In this document: positions 26,560 to 35,085 of the stretch, in pieces
Layout: each line of letters starts with the position of its first letter
How positions within the stretch are numbered: the stretch's first letter is position 1
Source: Chelatococcus sp. YT9
GTDB taxonomy: Bacteria; Pseudomonadota; Alphaproteobacteria; Rhizobiales; Beijerinckiaceae
Length of the DNA stretch: 64,000 nucleotides
Reading direction: 5' to 3'
NCBI RefSeq assembly: GCF_018398315.1
Contig: NZ_JAHBRW010000002.1
Span: 294,637 to 358,636, forward strand
Notes under the pieces: generated by a model
What the model was told of the DNA's origin: nothing
Databases searched by the model: none
Seen by the model: only the letters and a program-made list of their open reading frames with translations
Program-made: the position numbers and the translations under genes

Positions 26560-27329
26560 TGGACCATGCTCGTCCTGTCGCTGTCGTCTCGGGTGGCAGT
26601 TCCGGCATCGGCCTCGCCGCTGCGGAAGCGCTGCTCACGGAAGGCTGGGCCGTCGCACTTTTCAGTCAGCAGCGCACCCATGTCGAGAGCGCCCGCGAGA
26701 CACTGGCGGGGCGTTTCGGAGATGACGGCCTGTTCGCTGACACGCTCGATCTTAGGGAACCGGTCGCCATCATCGGCTTCTTTGCCGCCGTTTCCGCGCG
26801 CTTCGAGCGGATCGATGCGCTCGTCTGCAACGCGGGTTTCTCACCCAAAGGGCCGGGCGGCCGCACGCCACTCGGCGAGATCCCACTTGCCGAATGGAAC
26901 GATGTGCTGTCCGTCAATCTCACCGGCGCGATGCTCTGCTGCCAGGCCGTCCTGCCCGGCATGGTAGAAAGACGTCACGGCCGCATCATCCTCATCGGCT
27001 CGATCGCCGGGCGCACGGCGCCGCGCATCGCCGGCGCAAGCTATGTCGCTTCGAAGGCAGCGCTGACCGGCCTCGCCCGCTCGATCGTCTCGGAATACTC
27101 GGAATACGGGATCACGGCGAACACCATCTGTCCCGGCCGGATCCTGACGGAGATGACCGGCCACTCGTCATCTCCAGCCAACCAATCCGCCTTGTCCCGT
27201 ATTCCGGCCCACCGCCTCGGGCGTCCGGAAGACATTGCCCGCGCTGTCGTCTTTTTGTCCGCACCGGAGGCCGGCTTTGTGAATGGCGCGGTCCTCGACA
27301 TCAACGGCGGCGAATTCACCCCGGCCTGA
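26559..27329 (+). CDS. Short-chain dehydrogenase/reductase
   Basis: A 256-residue classical SDR. The cofactor motif SGGSSGIG starts near residue 10, CNAG is near 90, and the catalytic motif YVASK is near 162-166 with the preceding serine in IGSIAG. The C-terminus FVNGAVLDINGGEF is typical of FabG-like enzymes. The ATG overlaps the ThDP gene stop (TGATG). It probably carries out the redox step after the ThDP enzyme in the same pathway; the substrate is unknown. Confidence 0.9.
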   Translation: MDHARPVAVVSGGSSGIGLAAAEALLTEGWAVALFSQQRTHVESARETLAGRFGDDGLFADTLDLREPVAIIGFFAAVSARFERIDALVCNAGFSPKGPGGRTPLGEIPLAEWNDVLSVNLTGAMLCCQAVLPGMVERRHGRIILIGSIAGRTAPRIAGASYVASKAALTGLARSIVSEYSEYGITANTICPGRILTEMTGHSSSPANQSALSRIPAHRLGRPEDIARAVVFLSAPEAGFVNGAVLDINGGEFTPA

Positions 27330-27362
27330 ACGCCAGAACAACCTGATCGCCAGGAGATCCGC

Positions 27363-28424
27363 ATGGTCAATCGCAAAGCATTGCTTGTTTCGGCCCTGAT
27401 CGGAGTGGGCTTCGCACATGGGGATAGCCACGCTCAGTCCCGGAATGAGCTCGTCATCACGACGACGGGCGGCGTCCAGGAACAGGTCCTGCGCGAGACC
27501 TTCTACGAGCCTTTCGAAAAGGCAACCGGCGTCAAAATCGTCTCTGTCTCAGGGTCAGACGCCCAGAACGTCGCACGGGTGAAAGCCATGGTGGCGGCCG
27601 GAAAAGTAAGTTGGGACCTCTATCAGGCCGGCGAAATCCAGTCGTCGTCGGCCGAGCATCGCGCCTTGAACGAAGACATGAGCGCCTTCTGTGCCCAGTT
27701 TTCGAGCCGCGACGACCTTTTGCCGGGCGCCTGCAACGCCGCAGGCGTGCTCGCCGCCTACGGCACCACGATGCTCGTCTACAACGCCGAGAAGTTTGCC
27801 AACGCCAAGCCGCGCAATTGGGCGGACTTTTGGAACGTCAAGGATTTCCCGGGCCCCCGCGCGCTGCCGAACTTCAATGATCCCTGGCGGGTGCTGGCGG
27901 CAGCCCTGCTTGCAGATGGGGTGCCGGCCGACAAATTGTTTCCGCTCGATCTCGACCGTGCGTTCCGGAAGATGGACGAGATCCGGCCGCATGTGGCGCT
28001 CTGGTGGAAAACCGGTGACCAGAGCGTCCAGGGTTTCCGCAACGACGAATATGTGATGGGCATGATCTGGCAGACACGGGCCTCCGCGTTGCGGGCCGAG
28101 AAGCAGCCACTCGAATGGAGCCTTGATCAGGCCGTTCTCGTCGGCGACCGCTGGGCTCTCGTGAAAGGGGCGCCGAATCGTGAGAATGCCCTGCGTTTCC
28201 TGGAGTTCTATCTATCGAACGTGGAAGGCCAGGCGAAGCGTTGCGAGGCGCAGACCTGTACGCCCGTCAGCCGGAAAGCTGCCGCCATGATGAGCCCGGA
28301 GACGCAGCAGGCCTTGCCGCTCGCTCCCGAGGTTTTCAAAGGCCTCATTGTACCGGACAGCGAGTGGATCAACGCTAATAAAGCGCGGCTGCTCGATCGT
28401 TGGAATGCTTGGCTGCAGCAATAA
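27363..28424 (+). CDS. ABC transporter substrate-binding protein, PotD/AfuA-like (copy 1)
   Basis: A 353-residue periplasmic protein with a signal peptide ending near HAQS (about residue 26). Mature-protein features are ELVITTTGGVQE, FYEPFEKATGVKI, YQAGEI, and the second-lobe block FNDPWRVLAAALLADGVPADKLFPLD. The latter block is nearly identical in the second binding protein at 30036, so the two arose by duplication. Polyamine-type (family 8/13) binding proteins pair with PotABC-like transporters, and the only partner lacking a binding protein nearby is the divergent operon at 19610-22485. CAGGAGATCCGC precedes the ATG. Confidence 0.9.
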   Translation: MVNRKALLVSALIGVGFAHGDSHAQSRNELVITTTGGVQEQVLRETFYEPFEKATGVKIVSVSGSDAQNVARVKAMVAAGKVSWDLYQAGEIQSSSAEHRALNEDMSAFCAQFSSRDDLLPGACNAAGVLAAYGTTMLVYNAEKFANAKPRNWADFWNVKDFPGPRALPNFNDPWRVLAAALLADGVPADKLFPLDLDRAFRKMDEIRPHVALWWKTGDQSVQGFRNDEYVMGMIWQTRASALRAEKQPLEWSLDQAVLVGDRWALVKGAPNRENALRFLEFYLSNVEGQAKRCEAQTCTPVSRKAAAMMSPETQQALPLAPEVFKGLIVPDSEWINANKARLLDRWNAWLQQ

Positions 28425-28481
28425 GCACCGCCTTCTTCCTCTCCAGTCCAGGCAGATCAAAGTATCCCACGGGCGATCGCC

Positions 28482-29987
28482 ATGCGCATATTCGTGTCCA
28501 GCCTTTTCCATGAAGGCAATAGCTTCAGCAGGCTGACAACGAGGGCGGACAATTTCGCGACTGTCCGGGGCTCAAGGCTGCTCGAGAAAGCGGCGGGATC
28601 AAGCTCCGCCCTGGGCGGTGCCTGTCGTGTCCTCGCCGATCTGGGATGCGAGATCCTGTCTGGCGTCTCCGCGGTAGCACCGCCCGGCGGACCGGTGGAC
28701 GACCGTCTCTTCTCGCAACTCCGCGGTGAGATGGTCGCCGCTGTCGAGACCACACGTCCCGACGGCGTTTACCTTGACCTTCACGGCGCAATGATCACCG
28801 AAAGCCTCGATGATCCGGAAGGCGCCCTGATCACGGCTATCCGCGAAGCGGCTGGACCGCAGACCGTCATCGCAGTCAGCCTTGATCTGCACGCCCATGT
28901 CACTAAGGCTATGCTCGCCGACACGGATGTCGTGCTCGCCTGCAAGGAGAATCCGCATACGGACTATCACCTCGCCGGTGAACGCGCGGCGACCCTGCTC
29001 GTCGAAACCGTACAGCGGCGCATCACACCCGTGACGGCGGCGATATGGCTGCCCCTGATTTTCGGGGCGCAGATGGAGACCGCGCGCGGACCTCTCTCCA
29101 GCCTCCACGCGCGCCGAAGCGAGATACTGGCGCAACATCCATCGCTGCTCGATATCTCGATCTGCAATTGCACAACCCTTGTCAACGTGCCGGGCGGCGC
29201 CCAGTGCATCACGGCGATCGCAAACGACGACCCCGCCAGCGCCAAGGACGCGGTCGAGGATCTTGCCCGCATGCTATGGGACCTGCGTGACGCATTCACG
29301 CCGGATTTCACGCCGCTCGAGACCGCGCTCGCGGACGTCGCCTCCGGTCGTCTGTCAACGCCTGTCATTCTCGGCGATCAGGGCGATCGCGTACTGGCTG
29401 GCGCAGCCGGTGATGGTACGGTGATCATGTCCGAAATCGCGCGGCACTGGCCAGATCTCAACGCGGTCGTCCCAATCACCGATCCTGACGCTGTCCTCCG
29501 CGCGCAACGCTCCGGGGTCGGCGGAGTGTTCGAGGCGGCGATTGGCGGGGGCCTCTCCAAAGGCGTTGCGCCGTTCCACGCAGAATGGTCCGTACTAGGC
29601 CTCGGCAATGGCCATTTCGTGCATGATGGTCCCTATCTGAAAAACGAACCCGCCACTCTCGGTGACACGGCCGTACTGCGATGGAGCAACCTCACCGTCC
29701 TGGTGACCAGCCTTCCAGGTTTCACCCAGGATCCGGCGGCGTTTCGCAGTCAAGGCATCGAACTTGACGACCAGGATGTCATCGTCGCCAAGTCCGGCTA
29801 CCATTTCAAAATATCATTTGGGCCGATCGGCTCCTGTGTGGTCGTCGATACGCCAGGCATCTCGAACTATCGTCCGGGCCTCCTGCCGTTCACGAAACGT
29901 CGGCCGGTCTATCCGGAAGACATGATCCCGGACCCAGACTTCATTGCGGAGATTTTCACCCGTATCCGGCCGTCGACGGCCGCGTAA
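28482..29987 (+). CDS. M81 family metallohydrolase, MlrC-like (copy B)
   Basis: A 501-residue paralogue of the M81 protein at 17974. Conserved motifs are FHEGNSFS (9-16), LHGAM (100-104), DLHAH (135-139) and CKENPHTD (154-161). Its C-terminal signature reads LGDQGDRVLAGAAGDGT, again with DRVLA in place of DNPGG. The shared variant and the end motif (GYHFK, DTPG, R/KPxPPED-like) show both are one subgroup within M81. It lies between two paralogous binding proteins, so transport and hydrolysis of the same class of compound are probably linked. No signal peptide is seen, so it acts in the cytoplasm. Confidence 0.9.
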   Translation: MRIFVSSLFHEGNSFSRLTTRADNFATVRGSRLLEKAAGSSSALGGACRVLADLGCEILSGVSAVAPPGGPVDDRLFSQLRGEMVAAVETTRPDGVYLDLHGAMITESLDDPEGALITAIREAAGPQTVIAVSLDLHAHVTKAMLADTDVVLACKENPHTDYHLAGERAATLLVETVQRRITPVTAAIWLPLIFGAQMETARGPLSSLHARRSEILAQHPSLLDISICNCTTLVNVPGGAQCITAIANDDPASAKDAVEDLARMLWDLRDAFTPDFTPLETALADVASGRLSTPVILGDQGDRVLAGAAGDGTVIMSEIARHWPDLNAVVPITDPDAVLRAQRSGVGGVFEAAIGGGLSKGVAPFHAEWSVLGLGNGHFVHDGPYLKNEPATLGDTAVLRWSNLTVLVTSLPGFTQDPAAFRSQGIELDDQDVIVAKSGYHFKISFGPIGSCVVVDTPGISNYRPGLLPFTKRRPVYPEDMIPDPDFIAEIFTRIRPSTAA

Positions 29988-30035
29988 GGTCCTCGGCCCT
30001 TACCTGCTATTCAACACACCAGGGGAATTTTGACT

Positions 30036-31121
30036 ATGAGCACCATTGGTCCGCGCCCAAGCGCATGCAGCCTCATCTTCGGTCTTGCTCGCCAGATCGG
30101 CCTTGGTCTCCTACTCACCACGGCTGCTGCAGCCCAGTCGGGTGAGGTCGTCGTGGCCACGACGGGCGGCGTCTACGACAGGGCGCTCAAGGAGATCTGG
30201 TTCGAGCCCTTCACCAAGGCAACGGGTATCAAGGTCGCCACCGTCACGGCGACCGATGCTGAGCAGCGTACCCGCGCCCAGGCCATGGCGAAGGCCGGAA
30301 GTGTCACATGGGACATTATCAATAACGTCGATATAATCGCGGAGTCTGAACAAAATCGTTCTTTCACGCGCGATCTCACCTCGTTCTGCGAACAGTTCGT
30401 CACCCGTAAGGATCTCGTGGACAAAGCCTGCAATCCATCTGGCGTCCGCATTACACTCAATGCGACGTTACTCGCCGTGAATACAGACGACTTCAAGAAT
30501 GGGCAGCCTAAAAACTGGGCTGACTTCTGGGACATCAAGCGCTTTCCAGGTGCGCGTGCGCTGCCTAGTTTCAACGATCCCTGGCGCGTGCTCGCCGCTG
30601 CACTGCTTGCCGACGGCGTGCCGGCCGACAAGCTTTTCCCGCTCGACATCGACCGGGCGATCAAAAAACTCGATGCGATCAAGCCACAAGTTCAGCTGTG
30701 GTGGCGCACCGGGGACCAGAGCCAGCAGGGATTCCGCAACCGGGAATATGTCGTCGGCATGATCTGGGGCACACGCGCCTCTGCCCTGAAGACAGAAGGC
30801 CAGCCGGTCGGAACTTCATATGAGGGCGCGTTCCTGCTTGCCGACACCATGCAAGTCCTGCGTGACGGCCCCAACCCCGCGGGCGCTGAAGCGTTGCTCA
30901 AATATTACCTCGACAACCCGACAATCCAAGCGAAGCTCGCTGAAAAACTGAACGTTACGCCGCCCAGCACAGACGCGGTTGCTCTGATGAGCGAAGCAGC
31001 CCGCGCTAATATACCCAGTTCACCAGAAGCCTTCCGGGCCGTCGTCAAGCACGATACCGCGTGGATCGCTGCCAACCAGGCACGGATGCTCAACGCATGG
31101 AACGCATGGATTCAGCGTTGA
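30036..31121 (+). CDS. ABC transporter substrate-binding protein, PotD/AfuA-like (copy 2)
   Basis: A 361-residue periplasmic protein. ATG 30036 is preferred over TTG 30030, with AGGGG upstream. The signal peptide is hydrophobic at about 15-30 with cleavage near AAAQS. The blocks EVVVATTGGVYD, SFNDPWRVLAAALLADGVPADKLFPLDID and WWRTGDQSQQGFRNREYVVGMIWGTRASALK closely parallel copy 1. Regions around residues 95-115 (NNVDIIAES against YQAGEIQSS in copy 1) differ, which could reflect different ligand preference. It is the last gene of its operon and is followed by a long palindrome. Confidence 0.9.
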   Translation: MSTIGPRPSACSLIFGLARQIGLGLLLTTAAAAQSGEVVVATTGGVYDRALKEIWFEPFTKATGIKVATVTATDAEQRTRAQAMAKAGSVTWDIINNVDIIAESEQNRSFTRDLTSFCEQFVTRKDLVDKACNPSGVRITLNATLLAVNTDDFKNGQPKNWADFWDIKRFPGARALPSFNDPWRVLAAALLADGVPADKLFPLDIDRAIKKLDAIKPQVQLWWRTGDQSQQGFRNREYVVGMIWGTRASALKTEGQPVGTSYEGAFLLADTMQVLRDGPNPAGAEALLKYYLDNPTIQAKLAEKLNVTPPSTDAVALMSEAARANIPSSPEAFRAVVKHDTAWIAANQARMLNAWNAWIQR

Positions 31122-31133
31122 ACAGATTCAACT

Positions 31134-31159
31134 TGGATGGAATCATGTGATTCCATCCA
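31134..31159. terminator. Long perfect inverted repeat, likely operon-end hairpin
   Basis: Two 12-base arms, TGGATGGAATCA and TGATTCCATCCA, are separated by two bases. They lie 13 bases after the stop of the binding protein gene. The RNA could fold into an 11-pair stem with a 4-base loop. There is no T-run after either side, so a classical rho-independent terminator is not certain. A transcript-stabilising hairpin or a protein-binding palindrome is possible. Confidence 0.5.
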
Positions 31160-31318
31160 GCCAGTGCATTTGCGGCCACGGCGCGGCTGCGTCCTCCGCG
31201 TCAGAGCGCCTCCACAGCAAGGGCAACCCGGCTGTGAGGAATGAGATCTCAGTTGCACAACCACGATCTCGCCCTGCAGCCGCATACGCGGAGTAGGCTC
31301 ATCCGCCCGTCCGACGCC

Positions 31319-32221
31319 TCACGGCTTCTCGCGCACGATCGGGGTGCCGGAGGAGCCGACCGCATTGGAGAGATGCGCGTGCATCACCTCGCTGGCGCGT
31401 CGATAATCTCCGGCAAGAACGGCGTCGATAATAGCGAGATGTTCTTTACACCACTCGCGAACGCGCCGCCGGTTCCGGTAACCACCGAATTCAAGAAGAC
31501 GCCTCAGACGATTCTGCTGCTGTACGGCTTGCAGAAAGAAAACATTTCCACTGAACTCTGCAAACATCTCATGGAAACTTGCATCCGTCGAAAAGAGCTG
31601 CATGCTGTCGACGCCGCTTATATCGGGATGTGACGCGAGATACATGTGTTGCAGTCGGGCGCGCTCAAGGGCGGCCATGTCGGGCTTGAATGTGCTCAGG
31701 AGAAATGACGCCGGCTCAATCGTCAGGCGGAAGTCGTAACTCGAGTGAAGCGCGAGCTTGGAGTCGAGCGTCGGGAGAAAAGTCCAGCCGTGCCCCTTGT
31801 TGCGCGCGATTAGTCCGTCTTCTGAAAGTCGCCCGAGCGTCCTCAACATCACTACGCGATCAACGTCGTAACGCTGTGCGATCTCACTCTGAGTCAATGA
31901 CTGCGGGAGTATCCCGGCGAGCCTGTCTCGTACGAGCTGTTCATAAAGGCTCTGGTCAAGGGACGTCGGCACCTCAATTTCAATGCGGTGAAGCGCGTCA
32001 AACGGCTTGATGAGGAAAAAGCCCTGGTTCCGGCGAGCCTCCACGATTCCGAGCTCGGTCAGAAGCATCAATGCAGCGCGGATCGGTGTCCGCGAAACAC
32101 CTAGCAAGTCGCCAAGCTGCTGCTCGCGCAAATGATGGCCTGGCTCAAACTTCGCGTCCCGAATGAGATCGAGGATCTGGTTGGCGAGGCGGTGCCGACT
32201 CTGGTTGGATGATCGCGCCAT
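31319..32221 (-). CDS. GntR family regulator with two HTH units and an FCD domain
   Basis: A 300-residue regulator, longer than usual FCD members (about 220-250). The first winged helix at about 10-73 holds LREQQLGDLLGVSRTPIRAAL. A second HTH-like unit at about 92-150 (LTQSEIAQRYDVDRVVMLRTLGRL, then DGLIARNKGHGWTF) resembles another winged helix. The FCD domain follows from about 158, with SFHEMFAEFSGN and later His residues for a metal or ligand site. The nearest targets are the dehydrogenase and M24 genes upstream on the same strand and the transporter operon at 35086. The ligand is unknown. Confidence 0.88.
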   Translation of the reverse strand: MARSSNQSRHRLANQILDLIRDAKFEPGHHLREQQLGDLLGVSRTPIRAALMLLTELGIVEARRNQGFFLIKPFDALHRIEIEVPTSLDQSLYEQLVRDRLAGILPQSLTQSEIAQRYDVDRVVMLRTLGRLSEDGLIARNKGHGWTFLPTLDSKLALHSSYDFRLTIEPASFLLSTFKPDMAALERARLQHMYLASHPDISGVDSMQLFSTDASFHEMFAEFSGNVFFLQAVQQQNRLRRLLEFGGYRNRRRVREWCKEHLAIIDAVLAGDYRRASEVMHAHLSNAVGSSGTPIVREKP

Positions 32222-32384
32222 GGATCTGCTTCTGTTCTAAGGACGTTTAGTGACGGCAACCGAGCAATTGGAGTTCCTCGAACAGCGTAAGCAAACGGTC
32301 TCGCGCTTGGATACCGGAAGCCCGCTGCACTATCTGTTGCGCGAAGCAGTGTCCAGTGCGAATCCGCGGCGATCCTGCATGGCC

Positions 32385-33446
32385 TCAGGCCTTCAAGCCA
32401 TCGACAAAGCGCCTGGCCCCGGGGAGGAAATCTGATAATTTTTGCGCCGCAAGCGCAGGATCTCCGAGTGTGTCAATAATCGTGAACCAGGGCATCGTGC
32501 GCGCATAATCCGGCAATGCGACGAGAGTGTCGGCAACCAGATCCCAACTAGCACCGATATGATCTGGATGGAACGGCAACCGCGCGTCGACAATCAGCCG
32601 GGCAGGACTGTCCGGGTCGTTTCCTTGCAGAAGGGCCATCAGCAAAATGCCAAGCGCCACCGCTTCGCCATGGATCATGCGGCGGCCAGCCGTGGCATCG
32701 AGGGCCCAGGCAAACAGGTGCTCCGAGCCCGCGTTGAAGCGCGCTTTGGGATGGGAGGAAAACCAAGGCGCGAAGCGCGCGCAAGCTCTGATGATACCGA
32801 CGAACGCGTCCGGCTCCCCGTGTGCGACGGCCGGGATCATCTGAGGAACGGCTTCGAGTTCATTCAGGGCGAATGCGAGCAGGGTTTGGTCCCAGTCAAC
32901 GTCCAACCCGGCCTTGTGCCCGAGAGCCCAATCGAACACGGCGGTGTGGCTGCATAGAATTTCTGCCAAGCCCGCCCGATTGAATGACGGAGGCGCTGCA
33001 GCGATCAGCGCAGTGTCCGCAATTATCGCATGCGGAACCGGGCAGTCCCTTTCCGCAATACGCCGCCCTCCATCCATCGCCCAAGCTGTCCGCGTGAAGC
33101 ACGCATTATTCGAGGCACTGCTCGGAACTTGGACAAGGACCTGCCCATTCTGCCGTGCGACATACTTTGCCGCATCCATGACAAGGCCGCTGCCGACCCC
33201 GACAACCGTGTGGAACGCCGCGGCCTCGCGAGCGTATTGATCGAGCAATTTTCGATCATTCCCTTCCACTACGATGACTGACAGGGGGGGTGATGCAAGA
33301 ATGGTGGCGACTGCACGCAGCGGGGAACGCGTTGTCAGGATAACAGGCCGCGTCCATTCTTCGCTCGCCTTTCGCAACACTCCCGATCCATGAATGATGG
33401 GGGGCCAATCGCGAGCGGAATCTATGCCATGAGGCACGGCTTGCAA
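32385..33446 (-). CDS. Iron-type alcohol dehydrogenase / glycerol-phosphate dehydrogenase-like protein
   Basis: A 353-residue oxidoreductase of the glycerol dehydrogenase/sn-glycerol-1-phosphate dehydrogenase superfamily. The nucleotide-binding motif GVGSGLVMDAAK lies at 83-94 with Asp91. Metal-site candidates are His243 (GSEHLFAW) and His259 (MIHGEAVALG). The usual metal-binding Asp is replaced by Glu162 in AGLAEIL, which may alter metal preference. It is encoded between the double-HTH regulator and the M24 gene on the same strand, so it probably belongs to the same catabolic locus and reduces or oxidises a polyol- or aldehyde-like intermediate. I cannot assign its substrate. Confidence 0.82.
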   Translation of the reverse strand: MQAVPHGIDSARDWPPIIHGSGVLRKASEEWTRPVILTTRSPLRAVATILASPPLSVIVVEGNDRKLLDQYAREAAAFHTVVGVGSGLVMDAAKYVARQNGQVLVQVPSSASNNACFTRTAWAMDGGRRIAERDCPVPHAIIADTALIAAAPPSFNRAGLAEILCSHTAVFDWALGHKAGLDVDWDQTLLAFALNELEAVPQMIPAVAHGEPDAFVGIIRACARFAPWFSSHPKARFNAGSEHLFAWALDATAGRRMIHGEAVALGILLMALLQGNDPDSPARLIVDARLPFHPDHIGASWDLVADTLVALPDYARTMPWFTIIDTLGDPALAAQKLSDFLPGARRFVDGLKA

Positions 33447-33489
33447 CTCCCATTTCGAACCACCCTGCGCGAACCTCTTGTGACCGATG

Positions 33490-34677
33490 CTAAGCTTGGA
33501 CGATCTCGCGACTTATGTTGCTGAAGGTTCGTGGCGCACCATCCGTCACCAGGACCGTCTCGCTCACGGCAACCGTGAACTTGTTGTAAGCCCGCAGTGT
33601 AATTGGCACATGAAAGGCCATGCCCGGCTCCAGAGGGATGTCGATCCCGCGAAACAGGCTGAGGATGTTACCCTCTCCCCAATCCGGAGCGAAGGAAATG
33701 CCCATGCTGTAGCCCGTGCGCTTACGGTAGCCGTTCGTCTGCCCATGACGATCGATCACAGCCTGTACGGCATTGTGAACGTCGGCACATGTATTGCCGG
33801 GGCGGAGTTTTTCCAACGCCACCTCAAGGGCCTCGCCGCACACCTGATACATGTCGCGTGCAACCTGAGGAACACCGCCGCATGCGACAGTGCGGAAGAG
33901 TGCCACGTGGTAACGGTTGTAGCACGCCGACGTCTCGAGAACAGTTACGTCGCCAGGCTCGATCTGGCGGCGACGCCATGTCGTATGGGGAATTCCGGAA
34001 CGAGGTCCTGAAGTAACAAACGGTTCCATCCCGACATATTCGGACCCCGCCTTGATGGCGGCGCCCATGATAGCGGAAGCGATGTCGTTCTCGCTCGCCC
34101 CGATCTTCGTTACGGCAAGTCCGGCGCTCATTCCAGCCTCATTGGCGAGACCGGCCTTTTCCATCTGCTCGATTTCCAAAATGGACTTCACACGGCGGAG
34201 GGGCTCCACAAGCCCAGTTGCGTCGAGGAGAGGGCCGAAGTCCGCGACAAGCTTGTTGTAAATATTGATGGTCAGGAACCATCCACTTTGATCAATCGCC
34301 ACACGCTTCCCGCGCCAGCCGCGCGCAACGAGCACTTCAGCCACGGCGCTCGCCGGGAGGACATCGTCGGCGTAGCCAATGATGTCATCGATGTAGGTAT
34401 TGAGGCGCGCATTCATGGCCTCCAGTCCACGCAGGACATGGAACGGTTTACCCTCGAGTGGCACGCACAGACATTGGAATGTATAGTAGCCCGGCGTCTG
34501 CTGGCCAGATAGATAGAAGATATTCTCAGGCCCTGACAGAAGGACAAGATCGAAGCCGCGCTCGCTCATCATTGTACGGAGCCTGGCAAGACGTCGCTCA
34601 TATTCGTCTCTCGGGAAGACGCTCTCTTTGCCCTGCGGCACTTCCTGCAAGATGTCGTTGAGATCAAAATCTGCCAT
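33490..34677 (-). CDS. M24 family hydrolase of creatinase/ectoine-hydrolase type (copy A)
   Basis: A 395-residue pita-bread-fold protein. ATG 34677 is chosen for its GGAGAAAATCGATC site. The N-terminal creatinase domain covers about 20-160 (LLSGPENIFYLSG), and the catalytic domain about 170-395. The five metal ligands of aminopeptidase P are not conserved: Glu248 and His257 stand near the two Asp positions, RKRTGYS (318-324) replaces the HGxGH motif, and FHVPITL (355-361) lacks the Glu; only Glu373 remains. His231 (SGIPHTTW) sits where creatinase has its catalytic His. It therefore resembles metal-free C-N hydrolases such as creatinase or ectoine hydrolase rather than peptidases. A close paralogue lies at 41209. 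Confidence 0.88.
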   Translation of the reverse strand: MADFDLNDILQEVPQGKESVFPRDEYERRLARLRTMMSERGFDLVLLSGPENIFYLSGQQTPGYYTFQCLCVPLEGKPFHVLRGLEAMNARLNTYIDDIIGYADDVLPASAVAEVLVARGWRGKRVAIDQSGWFLTINIYNKLVADFGPLLDATGLVEPLRRVKSILEIEQMEKAGLANEAGMSAGLAVTKIGASENDIASAIMGAAIKAGSEYVGMEPFVTSGPRSGIPHTTWRRRQIEPGDVTVLETSACYNRYHVALFRTVACGGVPQVARDMYQVCGEALEVALEKLRPGNTCADVHNAVQAVIDRHGQTNGYRKRTGYSMGISFAPDWGEGNILSLFRGIDIPLEPGMAFHVPITLRAYNKFTVAVSETVLVTDGAPRTFSNISREIVQA

Positions 34678-35085
34678 GATCGATTTTCTCCACGCTGGAA
34701 GATGCGCGCACTGCACGGCACCGGCGGCCGTCCACGATTGTATATTAACGCGCTATTTGACCAATTCAATACCAATCGTCTCTGACGTGCAAGCGGCCAA
34801 GCACCTCCTAATCCGCTACGATGCTTTAAATCCGGGCACGAGAAAATAACAGCGCCCCAATAATTTCCTCAAGGATTATCAGGTATTTACAGCAGTTCAC
34901 CCTGTCAGCGCCGGAATTTCGCGACTTGGGGCCGGTTGCAAAGCTGCCAGGCATCTGCTGAAATGGTGGGCATCACATTGCTGAAAATGTATCAAAAAAA
35001 ACAAAATGCGTGCTGGACACCGGCATCTTCGCGTTCTTAAATGTGGCTTCAACACAAGAAAAAACTGAACTGACGAGGTGGAACC
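34678..35085. promoter_or_regulatory. Divergent intergenic region, probable promoters
   Basis: This 408-base AT-richer interval separates the divergent M24 gene and the transporter operon. On the - strand, TTGGTC and TACAAT with 16 bases between them (around 34735-34765) resemble a sigma-70 promoter. On the + side, A-rich tracts (around 34991-35005 and 35055-35068) precede the ribosome site GAGGTGGAACC. No ORF or RNA gene is evident. Confidence 0.4.

Noticed and set aside
19610-31121. Microcystin degradation cluster
   Set aside because: Only MlrC-like proteins are present; there is no MlrA, MlrB or MlrD, and the M81 signature differs. A general hydrolase role is more likely.
32250-32435. Possible 61-codon + strand gene divergent from the double-HTH regulator, with AAGGACGTTTA before a GTG
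   Set aside because: It has no recognisable motif, and its last 51 bases overlap the dehydrogenase gene on the other strand. A ribosome-site-like sequence alone is too weak to call it.
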